Assembly (NCBI RefSeq): GCF_039062465.1
Contig: NZ_JBCLNF010000002.1
Location: 1 to 64,000 of the forward strand
Direction: 5' to 3'
DNA from: Parolsenella sp958406235
Lineage (GTDB): Bacteria; Actinomycetota; Coriobacteriia; Coriobacteriales; Atopobiaceae
Length of the DNA: 64,000 nt
Shown here: positions 16,457 to 24,182 of the stretch, piece by piece
Numbering within the stretch: position 1 is the first letter of the stretch
Layout: each line of letters opens with the position of its first letter
Notes under the pieces: model-generated
The model's database searches: none
Told to the model about the DNA's origin: nothing
What the model saw: only the letters and a program-made list of their open reading frames with translations
Position numbers and translations under genes: made by a program

Positions 16457-17824
16457 CTAGAAGAACAGGGTCCAGCCGTAGCCGATGATGACGTTCAGCA
16501 GGAACATGGTGATGCAGGGGATCATGCAGCTCTTGGAGAGATCCTGCAGGTCGATGCCGCCCATACCAGCGGTGGCGATGATGACACCGGCGACGGGGGA
16601 CATGGAGCGGCCCATAGCGGTGGCGAGCTGCATCGGGACGGCGATGCTCTGGGTGGTCATGCCCATGGTGGCGCACATATCCGGGACGAGCGGGCCGAAG
16701 GCGTACCAAGAGGCGTTGCCGGAGCCGAGGATGAAGGCACCGAAGAACGTGATGAAGGACATGCAGAGGACGACGATGATCGGGGCACCGTTGGCCTCGG
16801 CGAGGAGGCCGGAGACGACCGTCAGGCCACCGAGGAGCTTGATGCCCTCAGCGAAGATGGCGGCGGCAGAGAGGATGGAGACGACGCGAGCGAAGGCGCC
16901 ACCCATCTCCTTCATGACGAAGCTCATGTCGTCGGTGACGGCCTTGTCGCGCTTACGGACAAGCTCGATGAGGAAGACGACGAGCAGGCAGAGCAGGTTC
17001 GCGACAGCGACGTCCATCTTGATGGGGCTGAAGGCGCAGGCAATGATGATGACGAGCGGGGCAACCGGGAAGATGGAGTACCAAACCGGGCAGTCAGAAT
17101 CCTTGACGGCCTCGTGCTGAAGCTCCTGGACACCCTCGGCAGCGGCGGCCTTCTTGTCGCAGTGGTTGAGCCACATGGGAAGAAGGATGGCGGCGATGAC
17201 GGACAGGATGACGCCAACGGGGAGCTGCCACTGCATGAAGTAGTCAATCATCGGGATGCCGACGACCTTCTCAGCGGCGAAGATGGCGGAGGAGTCGTTG
17301 GGGCCCCAGTCAAGGAAGCTGCCCATGACGACGGCGGTGCACGCGGAGAGCGGGCTGATGCCAAGGGAGATCATGATCGGGAAGGCGATGGACATAAGGA
17401 GCATCGCGTGGCCGGAAGCGCTGGGGATAACGAGCTTAAGAGCGCAGCCGATGAGGAACAGGAAGCTCAGAACGATGTAGGGGTTCTTGATGCCACCGAG
17501 GGGCTTGGTGGCGAGGAAGGCCAGCTTGGTGGAGGCACCGATGTGCGTCATGTACATCGCGTAGCCGGTGACCATCATAAGCGTGAGGCCGACGCCGCTC
17601 ATGTTCTTGGAGAAGCAGTTCTTCGCGAACACGACGCAGTCGAGGAGGATGTTACCGGTGGTGTCCTCACCGAGGACGGAGGTGCCGGTGAAGGCAGAGT
17701 AGGCCATGAGGACGGCGATGCCGGACATCATGAAGATGAAGACGGAGTTGACCTTCTTCAGGACGCAACGCACGACGAACGCGATGTAAATCAGCGTCAG
17801 AAGAACAGAGATTGCAGGACTCAT
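16457..17824 (-). CDS. dcuC: DcuC family anaerobic C4-dicarboxylate transporter
   Basis: The 455-aa integral membrane protein has about 11-12 hydrophobic segments. Blocks typical of the DcuC family are PSASGHAMLLMSIAFPI, a conserved GSFLDWGPNDSSAIFAAE loop and GSGNASWYAFGPLVP near the C-terminus. DcuC carriers exchange or export succinate, fumarate and related acids in anaerobes. The ATG at 17824 is preceded by GAGGAAG. It is the first gene of a dcuC-malY unit, divergent from a marR gene. The substrate could be an amino acid or dicarboxylate rather than succinate, given its pairing with a C-S lyase. Confidence 0.88.
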   Translation of the reverse strand: MSPAISVLLTLIYIAFVVRCVLKKVNSVFIFMMSGIAVLMAYSAFTGTSVLGEDTTGNILLDCVVFAKNCFSKNMSGVGLTLMMVTGYAMYMTHIGASTKLAFLATKPLGGIKNPYIVLSFLFLIGCALKLVIPSASGHAMLLMSIAFPIMISLGISPLSACTAVVMGSFLDWGPNDSSAIFAAEKVVGIPMIDYFMQWQLPVGVILSVIAAILLPMWLNHCDKKAAAAEGVQELQHEAVKDSDCPVWYSIFPVAPLVIIIACAFSPIKMDVAVANLLCLLVVFLIELVRKRDKAVTDDMSFVMKEMGGAFARVVSILSAAAIFAEGIKLLGGLTVVSGLLAEANGAPIIVVLCMSFITFFGAFILGSGNASWYAFGPLVPDMCATMGMTTQSIAVPMQLATAMGRSMSPVAGVIIATAGMGGIDLQDLSKSCMIPCITMFLLNVIIGYGWTLFF

Positions 17825-17932
17825 CGACTCACTTCCTCTTTTCTTTGAGGTTATAGAACGACGGATGCGAACTGGCTTGCCATGGCGTTGTTTAGCATCT
17901 ACATCGCCGAAGTTTAGACGCTAACTTGCGTT

Positions 17933-17947
17933 GTTTTACGCTTAAAC
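17933..17947. promoter_or_regulatory. Candidate MarR operator 1
   Basis: GTTTTACGCTTAAAC (GTTT-N7-AAAC) lies in the divergent region. It overlaps a second dyad, AAACTA-N7-TAGTTT (17944-17962). Confidence 0.55.
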
Positions 17948-18005
17948 TATGAACGGTAGTTTATCGGCCGCGAACGGTATCGCCATTCCCCTATTAATAC
18001 TGTAT

Positions 18006-18020
18006 GTTTTAGTAGTAAAC
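18006..18020. promoter_or_regulatory. Candidate MarR operator 2
   Basis: GTTTTAGTAGTAAAC has the same GTTT-N7-AAAC form and lies 35 bp upstream of the marR start codon, a position suited to autoregulation. Confidence 0.55.
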
Positions 18021-18054
18021 TTGTTCGATTACCTCGAATGAAGGGAGGTTGCAT

Positions 18055-18582
18055 ATGACGCAGCCAGTACCCAATGACGGCATTCGTCACCCCATTGACG
18101 ACGTCACGGCATGTGACATCCTCCATCAGATGTCTTCTTTCTATTCCGGAACGAAGAAGCCCCATGACTACGGCACCGGCGAGGCATACACCGCCTGGGA
18201 GACCCACGTCATCAAGTACATCGCCGATCACCCGGGCGTCACGCTCACCGACATGGCGCTCGCATTTGGCAAGACCAAGGGCGCGTTCTCCCAAATCGTG
18301 AACAGACTCGTCGCGCGCGGCCTTATCGTCAAGAACAAAGCGGAGGGTATGGACAACCGCCAGTTCCTCGAGCTGAGCGAGAAGGGCCTCGAGCTCAACG
18401 CCGCGCATGAGCACTATGATGCGATTCACTTTGGCGAGTCGATGTCCATCGTGAGGTCTCAGTACACGGACGAGGAGGTTGACCAGGCCTTTACGGTTCT
18501 GCTGTGCTGGCTCAACGCGCGTCGCGCTATCCACAAGAAGCGCATCGAGCAGCAGAGGGCTTCTGGCAACGACTCCTTCTAG
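18055..18582 (+). CDS. MarR family transcriptional regulator
   Basis: The 175-aa protein has a winged helix-turn-helix core. WETHVIKYIADHPGVTLTDMA leads into the recognition helix region KTKGAFSQIVNRLVARGLI, then the wing KNKAEGMDNRQFLELSEKG. This order (about residues 45-115) is standard for MarR. The ATG at 18055 follows a strong GGGAGG. It is divergent from dcuC-malY, with two GTTT-N7-AAAC sites between, and probably represses that unit and itself until a ligand binds. The ligand is unknown; a sulfur compound or dicarboxylate handled by the neighbours is plausible. Confidence 0.9.
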   Translation: MTQPVPNDGIRHPIDDVTACDILHQMSSFYSGTKKPHDYGTGEAYTAWETHVIKYIADHPGVTLTDMALAFGKTKGAFSQIVNRLVARGLIVKNKAEGMDNRQFLELSEKGLELNAAHEHYDAIHFGESMSIVRSQYTDEEVDQAFTVLLCWLNARRAIHKKRIEQQRASGNDSF

Positions 18583-18634
18583 GGATTGCAAGGCGGCAGG
18601 CCGCGCAAGATGTGCGCCGGTTCCAATGCCAACC

Positions 18635-18662
18635 TCTTCGCGCACATATCTTCGCGCACATA
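18635..18662. repeat. 14-bp perfect tandem duplication
   Basis: TCTTCGCGCACATA occurs twice head to tail (18635-18648, 18649-18662), 50 bp after the marR stop codon and before its terminator. Confidence 0.9.
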
Positions 18663-18688
18663 TATTGTTTGCACGCACTACTACGTGG

Positions 18689-18720
18689 CCGGCAGGGGAC
18701 GCTCCCCTGCCGGTCCTTTT
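18689..18720 (+). terminator. Rho-independent terminator of marR
   Basis: CCGGCAGGGGA (18689-18699) pairs with TCCCCTGCCGG (18703-18713), followed by TCCTTTT. Confidence 0.88.
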
Positions 18721-18759
18721 CGTCCTGGATCTGTAGCTAACCGCGATTCTCGTTTCCGC

Positions 18760-21700
18760 CTAGTCCACGCTCTTGAGCGCCTCGAGCATGTCGACGCGGC
18801 GCAGGTACCGGTTGACGACAGCATACATCGCCGCAACCACGAGCACGATGACGACCGTCGACACCACGAACGGGAGCCACCCGCAAGCAGGATCGAACAT
18901 CACGTTCTCCGGCGGCATGGCGGCGATGATGTACTGCTGCAGCATCCAGCCGAGTAGCCAGCCAACCGGCAGCGCGAGACACGAGTTGATGATCGTCTCG
19001 CGATAGATGTACATCGTGACCTCGCGTGGATAGAACCCAAGGACCTTGATCGTGGATAGCTCGCGGATGCGCTCGGCCACGTTGATGGTCACGAGGTTAT
19101 AGACGATTACCACCGCCAACAGCACCGCCACCACGATAAGCACGCCCATAATCATGTTGAGGGACTTCACCACGACGTTGATCTGGTCGATAAGCGCCGC
19201 ACTCTGCACACACCCCATCACGCCCGAAAGGCTCATGAAGCGCGCCGCCTCGGAGCGAATCGCCGTCGTGCCGTCATCCGTCAGGTTCACGACAAAGGCA
19301 TTCGTCTCCAAGGGCTTGCCGAAGCAGTTCTGGTAGGCCTCCGCACTCATGAACATGAAGTGCTCCATGTACATCTCGCAGATGCCAGCCACACGCACGC
19401 TGCACTCGCGGCCATCCGCGTCCTTGAACGTGAGGGTATCCCCTACGCGCAGGCCAATGAGGTTCGCGAGGCGCTCGGAAATCACGGCGCCGTCCGGGGA
19501 AAGCTCGAGCGTCCTACCGGTCGAGCGCTCGCGAATGCGCAGATAACCAGCAAAAGCGCTCGCGTCCTCCGGGACAAGGAGATTGATCTTCTGGTCATCG
19601 CCCTTGGCGCCACCCCGCTTGGTCACGCTTTCGTAGCGCACAGGCAGGTGGCTGGCGACGGCACCGGAGGCGAGCTCGGCATCTATCCCCGCGCGCTCAT
19701 CCTCACTCACGTGGCTATTCTCGGCAACGATTAAGTCATAGCCGATGATGTCGCCAAACTGAGCCTCGGCAAGGCCGTTGATGGAGTTGCGAACGGCAAA
19801 GCCGCAGAACATGAGACATACGGCGCCCGCCACGCCAATGACGGTCATGAGCATGCGCTTCTTGTAGCGAAGGAGGTTTCTGCAGGTGACCTTCTGCGTA
19901 AAGTTGAGACGATTCCACACCAGTGAGACGCGCTCGAGGATGACCTTCGAGCCGGCGGCCGGAGCTTTGGGGAGAAGGAGCTGGGCGGGTTTCTCCGCTA
20001 GGCTTCGCTTGGCCACCGCTGCCGCCGGGCCAACCGAGACGGCCAGGGCCAGCGCAAAGGCAGCCGCGCTCACCAGCGGGTGGAAGTGCATCTCGATGGG
20101 TGGCAGCACGAACTTCGAACCATAGGCGCTAAAGACGATGAATGGCATCAGCGTATGGCCGAGTGCGATGCCGACAAGCGCGCCAATGCCTCCCGCCGTA
20201 GCCCCATAGACCACAAACTTAAGCATGACGTCGCGGTCACGGTACCCCAAGGCCTTGAGGGTGCCGGAGTTCACGCGTTCCTCATCCACCATGCGAGTCA
20301 TCGTGGTCGATGCCACGAGTGCCGCCACCAGGTAGAGAAAGTAGGGAAAGACGTCCGCGAGAGAATCGACGATCTCGCTCACGCTGCTGTAGGTCTTATA
20401 GCCTTCTGAGCCCGGGGTTTCTCGACGCGAGTCGACGGCGTAAGCCGGTTGGTCGATGGAATCTCGTTGCTCGCGCGCATCGACGAGGGAGGCTTCGCCA
20501 TCGGCGATCTCATGCTCGGCATCGGGCAAGGCGTCGTTGTACTCCGCGAGAGCGGATTCGTACTCGGAGCGCTTTTGGGCAAGCGTACCCGCCGCCTCGT
20601 CATACGCGGCGCGGCCCCGCTGATAGGCAGCAAGTCCCTCGTTGTACTCGGCCATGCCGGCGTCATAGGTGGCCTTGCCGGCAGCGTACTCAGCCTGGCT
20701 TGCGGATAGCTTCTCGGCGTTTGCGTCAATCTGCGCGGAGACGGCATCGAGTTCCTGCTGCTTGGCGGCAAACTCCGCCTGACCGTTCGCGACTTGCTGG
20801 TCAAGAGCCACCTGAGCCGCGGAAAGCTGCTGCTCAGCGGCATCGAGCTGTGCCGACTGCTGGACGTAGCTCGCGTCGTCGATGAGGCCGGCGGCGTGCG
20901 CCAGCTCGAGCTGATCCCTCTTTTGCGCAACGTCCGCACGCTGGGCATCAATCTGCGCCTGCACCTGAGCCGTTTGCTGCTCCGCTGCCACCTTGGCGTC
21001 ATCGAGAGCCTGGACGGACGCCGCGTATTGGGAGTGCGCCTCGGCAAGCTGCCGCTCTCCTTCGTCTAGCTGGGCGCGGGCATCTGCAAGACGATCGCGG
21101 GAAGCGAAAAGCGTTTCGCGCGCACCCGCCAGCCGCGCGGCAGCTGCCTCAAGCTGTGACCAAGTGTCATCGAGGGTCACTTGTCCATCTGCGAGTCTCG
21201 CGGCAGCATCATCTAGCGCTGCTTTGGCATCGGAGAGCTGCTGACGAGCGCTGTCGAGGGTCGCCTGGCCGTCAGCGATCTTGTCATCGAACTCCGCGCG
21301 TACCGCAGCAAGACGGCGCTGCGGTGCGTGTGCGAGCACGGTGGCAAGCTCCTCCTTATGAGCCGAGACGCGTGCGAGATACTCCGCGCCATACGGGTCA
21401 AGGCCCTCGGTGTCATCAAACGTAAGGCGCGCAACCATGCGATAGCCCGCATTGAAGACGTCGGGCGTTACCACGGCATATCCCGTAAGGTCGCCCGTTC
21501 CCACCATTGTCTTGCCCTTGTTCACGCTCGCGATGATCTCCGTCGAGCTCACATGTCCCACAACGCGGAAATGCGTCTGCGTCAGCACCGTGCTGCCACC
21601 CATGCCGGCCTTTTCGACCAGGTCGATCATCGAGCCGAGCGGAAAACGATCCGCGAGGAAGGAGTCGACGGCTATTTCGTCAGGAGCCAAAGGCATGCGA

Positions 21701-22068
21701 CCGTCAACGATCTCAAACTGACTTACGCGCTCAGGGACCGACTCGAGTCGAATGGAGTCATTGGTGTCCGCAATCGTAACGTCCTTGAGGTAGCCGAACT
21801 CGACCTCGCGAATGCCGGGAGTCGCTTTGACATCCGCCTGGTCATCGGCGTCAAGGCCAAGGTCGCCAATAACGGTAACGTCTGCCATGTCGTAGCGGTC
21901 GAAGAATCGGGCGGAAGTCGCGCGCATATCCGGACCCGCAACCTTGAGGCCCACGAGAGCGAAAGAGCCCAGGGCGATAAGGCAAACGATGGAGCAGAAG
22001 CGCCCCTTTGACTTCTTGAACGTGGCGAGGACGTCACGCCAAAGCATGGTCTTCTTTACGCGTGCCAT
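18760..22068 (-). CDS. Large FtsX-like ABC transporter permease with periplasmic coiled coil
   Basis: The 1102-aa protein has the layout of duplicated FtsX/MacB permeases. A first helix (SIVCLIALGSFALVGLKVAG, about 25-45) is followed by an extracytoplasmic domain and a long Ala/Gln/Asp-rich coiled coil with heptad-like LDAAEQQLSAAQ repeats (about 260-530). Three helices with an FtsX domain follow (about 555-690). A second helix near 750, a second MacB-like periplasmic domain and three C-terminal helices (about 970-1080) complete it. Such proteins link cytoplasmic ATPases to lipid, peptide or cell-wall functions. The ATG at 22068 has GAGAGGG; the open frame upstream lacks a site. No ATPase gene is adjacent, so its partner must be elsewhere. 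A 16-bp palindrome lies at its promoter. Confidence 0.88.
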   Translation of the reverse strand: MARVKKTMLWRDVLATFKKSKGRFCSIVCLIALGSFALVGLKVAGPDMRATSARFFDRYDMADVTVIGDLGLDADDQADVKATPGIREVEFGYLKDVTIADTNDSIRLESVPERVSQFEIVDGRMPLAPDEIAVDSFLADRFPLGSMIDLVEKAGMGGSTVLTQTHFRVVGHVSSTEIIASVNKGKTMVGTGDLTGYAVVTPDVFNAGYRMVARLTFDDTEGLDPYGAEYLARVSAHKEELATVLAHAPQRRLAAVRAEFDDKIADGQATLDSARQQLSDAKAALDDAAARLADGQVTLDDTWSQLEAAAARLAGARETLFASRDRLADARAQLDEGERQLAEAHSQYAASVQALDDAKVAAEQQTAQVQAQIDAQRADVAQKRDQLELAHAAGLIDDASYVQQSAQLDAAEQQLSAAQVALDQQVANGQAEFAAKQQELDAVSAQIDANAEKLSASQAEYAAGKATYDAGMAEYNEGLAAYQRGRAAYDEAAGTLAQKRSEYESALAEYNDALPDAEHEIADGEASLVDAREQRDSIDQPAYAVDSRRETPGSEGYKTYSSVSEIVDSLADVFPYFLYLVAALVASTTMTRMVDEERVNSGTLKALGYRDRDVMLKFVVYGATAGGIGALVGIALGHTLMPFIVFSAYGSKFVLPPIEMHFHPLVSAAAFALALAVSVGPAAAVAKRSLAEKPAQLLLPKAPAAGSKVILERVSLVWNRLNFTQKVTCRNLLRYKKRMLMTVIGVAGAVCLMFCGFAVRNSINGLAEAQFGDIIGYDLIVAENSHVSEDERAGIDAELASGAVASHLPVRYESVTKRGGAKGDDQKINLLVPEDASAFAGYLRIRERSTGRTLELSPDGAVISERLANLIGLRVGDTLTFKDADGRECSVRVAGICEMYMEHFMFMSAEAYQNCFGKPLETNAFVVNLTDDGTTAIRSEAARFMSLSGVMGCVQSAALIDQINVVVKSLNMIMGVLIVVAVLLAVVIVYNLVTINVAERIRELSTIKVLGFYPREVTMYIYRETIINSCLALPVGWLLGWMLQQYIIAAMPPENVMFDPACGWLPFVVSTVVIVLVVAAMYAVVNRYLRRVDMLEALKSVD

Positions 22069-22107
22069 GACGCCCTCTCCCGTACTAGGCCCGGCCACCT
22101 GCGGTTA

Positions 22108-22136
22108 TTGTATCCATTCGATCGAATGGGATTACA
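22108..22136 (-). promoter_or_regulatory. Candidate promoter and operator of the FtsX-type permease
   Basis: On the minus strand a -10-like TACAAT (22113-22108) lies 40 bp before the start codon. Immediately upstream sits the perfect 16-bp palindrome CCATTCGATCGAATGG (22114-22129), filling the spacer position, with TGTAAT (22136-22131) at the -35 distance. A dimeric repressor such as a TetR protein bound here would block the promoter. No regulator gene is adjacent. Confidence 0.5.
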
Positions 22137-22304
22137 TAAGTCTGCCTGATAAGCCAACCAGCATGGCCCAGGCCGTCACCTGCCCGAAGAGGCGAACGGT
22201 AACTACTGGCGAAGCGGGGCACACGCGGCGTTCGCACGCAACGCAAAGCGCACAACATGGCTCTTGGTCATCAAGCGGCATCGTTTCAGGGCGTCAAACC
22301 CGGT

Positions 22305-22343
22305 TAAAAACAGGTGGGGCGCGGTTTTGCCGCGTCCCACCTG
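22305..22343 (-). terminator. Rho-independent terminator of the DUF3825 gene
   Basis: CAGGTGGGGCGCGG (22311-22324) pairs with CCGCGTCCCACCTG (22330-22343). The minus strand continues with TTTTT. It is a very strong 14-bp stem. Confidence 0.92.
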
Positions 22344-22365
22344 ACACACGCTCAGTTTCCTGGCC

Positions 22366-23136
22366 CTACTTTGCCAGCCAACTCGCCATCGGACGGCAAA
22401 TCTGACGCGCATTGTTGTATGCCATATCGAGCGTAAGACACGTTCGCGCAGAATAGAACCCGTCCTCACGACAGATAGTCAGTGCGAGCTCCGGCTGGTT
22501 ACCCGTAAGGCGAAGTGGCAGAAGCAGCTGGATGCGCCCGTTGTAGTACTGCGGCACCGCAATGGTGTAGTTCGCAGCCGCGCGACGCTCGGCCTCCGCA
22601 ACGGCGCCCTCAAAGGCCCGGCGCAGTAAGCACTCGTTTTCCTCGCCACGAAGTTGTTCCGGGATGCGAGCCAAGTTGTTCTCATCGCCCAAAATATGAT
22701 CGATATTCGGACGAACCCGCAGGTGGAAATCATAAATGAGGTCTGCGGGGTTATCAGTGTAATGAACGCGGGCAGGAAGCACGTCAACCTCTGACAGCGC
22801 CAAGTCGCTCGACTTAAAGAAGCCCTTGAGGAACCATGGCTGGGCACCCGGGCGATTGTTGGGCTGGAACAATGCGTATATCGCCTCGAAGCGCGGCGTG
22901 AAAAGCCCCGTATTGAAACAGGCGAAATCGCCATCCGACACGATGAAGGACTTCCCTCTCCCCTCTTCATCGACACGTTCCTGCAGGTACGCGGCACGAC
23001 GGTACGTGAAGTCGATGTAGTTGAGCAATATCCTGTTATCCGGGCCCCAATCCTCGGGGTCAGCCAGATCTGCCAGGTATTGGTAGCAGGGATAAGGACA
23101 GAAGGCGAAGTCGACAATCCTGTCAGGGTAGACCAT
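22366..23136 (-). CDS. DUF3825 domain protein
   Basis: The 256-aa soluble protein matches my memory of DUF3825, a domain often fused to OST-HTH or cold-shock RNA-binding domains. Typical segments are FIVSDGDFACFNTGLFT, IYALFQPNN and the C-terminal VPQYYNGRIQLLLPL with NNARQICRP. The domain is predicted to work with RNA, but no activity is established and no fused RNA-binding domain is present here. The ATG at 23136 follows GGAGG. It is divergent from the DUF554 gene and ends at a strong terminator. Confidence 0.78.
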   Translation of the reverse strand: MVYPDRIVDFAFCPYPCYQYLADLADPEDWGPDNRILLNYIDFTYRRAAYLQERVDEEGRGKSFIVSDGDFACFNTGLFTPRFEAIYALFQPNNRPGAQPWFLKGFFKSSDLALSEVDVLPARVHYTDNPADLIYDFHLRVRPNIDHILGDENNLARIPEQLRGEENECLLRRAFEGAVAEAERRAAANYTIAVPQYYNGRIQLLLPLRLTGNQPELALTICREDGFYSARTCLTLDMAYNNARQICRPMASWLAK

Positions 23137-23276
23137 GTGTCCTCCGTTTCTCGGGTTTGAGGCTACTATACGCGCCATCCATACCGCACGCATCGCAAGA
23201 ATCGAGGCGCGAGCGCAGATGCCGCTTGTCGGCCGCCTGTATACTAAAGGACCGCGCAAACCAGTTAAGGAGCCCA

Positions 23277-24014
23277 ATGCCCGGCCTCGGTACCCTCATC
23301 AACGTCACCCTGATCATTATCGGCGGGCTCATCGGCCTCGCCGCCAGCTCGCTCGTCACGGAGCGCCTGCAAGACGCGCTTCTCCGCGCATGCGGCGCGT
23401 GCATCGTATTCGTTGGCATCGCAGGCACGCTCCAGCACATGCTCGTCGCCACCGTTGCGGAAGACGGAACCGTTCTCCTCTCCACGACGGGCACGATGAT
23501 GCTTGTCGTGTCGATGGCGCTCGGTACGGTCATCGGCGAGGTCATCGACATCGACGCTCGCTTCGATGACCTCGGAAAATGGCTGCGCGACCACACTGGC
23601 AGCTCCGGCGACCCCCGCTTCGTCGACGGCTTCGTCACCGCATCGCTCACCCTCTCGGTCGGCGCGATGGCCATTGTGGGTTCCATCCAAGACGGCCTTG
23701 CGGGCGATTGGTCCGCCCTCGCGCTCAAAGGTTCCATCGACGCGATCATCGTCTGCACGATGGCGGCGTCTATGGGCAGGGGCTGCATCTTCTCCGCGCT
23801 CTCGGTTGGCGTTTTCCAGGGACTCGTCACGGCACTCGCCACGCTTATCGCCCCGGTCCTGTCCGATGCGGCGCTCGCCAACCTCACCCTCGTAGGCTCA
23901 GTCCTCATCTTCTGCGTAGGGATCAACCTCATCTGGCCTCGTACCTTCAAGCCGGCAAACATGCTGCCTGCTGTGGTCATCGCCGCCGTATGCGCGGGGC
24001 TCCCCTGGTTCTAA
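23277..24014 (+). CDS. DUF554 family membrane protein
   Basis: The 245-aa protein has about seven hydrophobic segments. It begins GTLINVTLIIIGGLIGL and contains the conserved VDGFVTASLTLSVGAMAIVGSIQDGL block of DUF554 (YdfK/YqgA type). The family consists of putative small-solute transporters with no firm substrate. The ATG at 23277 follows AAGGAG; a TATACT hexamer (23240-23245) could be its -10. The sequence after the stop codon contains degenerate copies of the gene's last bases. Confidence 0.85.
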   Translation: MPGLGTLINVTLIIIGGLIGLAASSLVTERLQDALLRACGACIVFVGIAGTLQHMLVATVAEDGTVLLSTTGTMMLVVSMALGTVIGEVIDIDARFDDLGKWLRDHTGSSGDPRFVDGFVTASLTLSVGAMAIVGSIQDGLAGDWSALALKGSIDAIIVCTMAASMGRGCIFSALSVGVFQGLVTALATLIAPVLSDAALANLTLVGSVLIFCVGINLIWPRTFKPANMLPAVVIAAVCAGLPWF

Positions 24015-24094
24015 GCTCAAGCGGTCCAAAGCCCGGCTCCAGCCCGCAGCCTGGTTCTGGCGCGCGGCCTGGTTCTTGCCCAAGGCCTGGATTC
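24004..24094 (+). repeat. Repeats of the DUF554 gene 3' end
   Basis: CCTGGTTCT, the last bases before the TAA stop (24004-24012), recurs at 24050-24058 and 24068-24076 and as CCTGGATTC at 24086-24094. The last three lie in 18-bp tandem units. The stretch has no ORF. Confidence 0.75.
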
Positions 24095-24144
24095 CATCGT
24101 GCTGCCCGGGAGAAGCTAGTCAAACAGATGTTCGCAATCAGTGC

Positions 24145-24150
24145 TATCAT
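24145..24150 (+). promoter_or_regulatory. Candidate -10 hexamer of the TerB cassette
   Basis: TATCAT lies 33 bp upstream of the first gene of the cassette. The same hexamer occurs at 33474, 47456 and 48656, each 35-60 bp upstream of a start codon with a good ribosome site. No clear -35 is visible. Confidence 0.35.
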
Positions 24151-24182
24151 AGGCGTCCCTAAGGCTGGCTCGGGAGGGAGGC

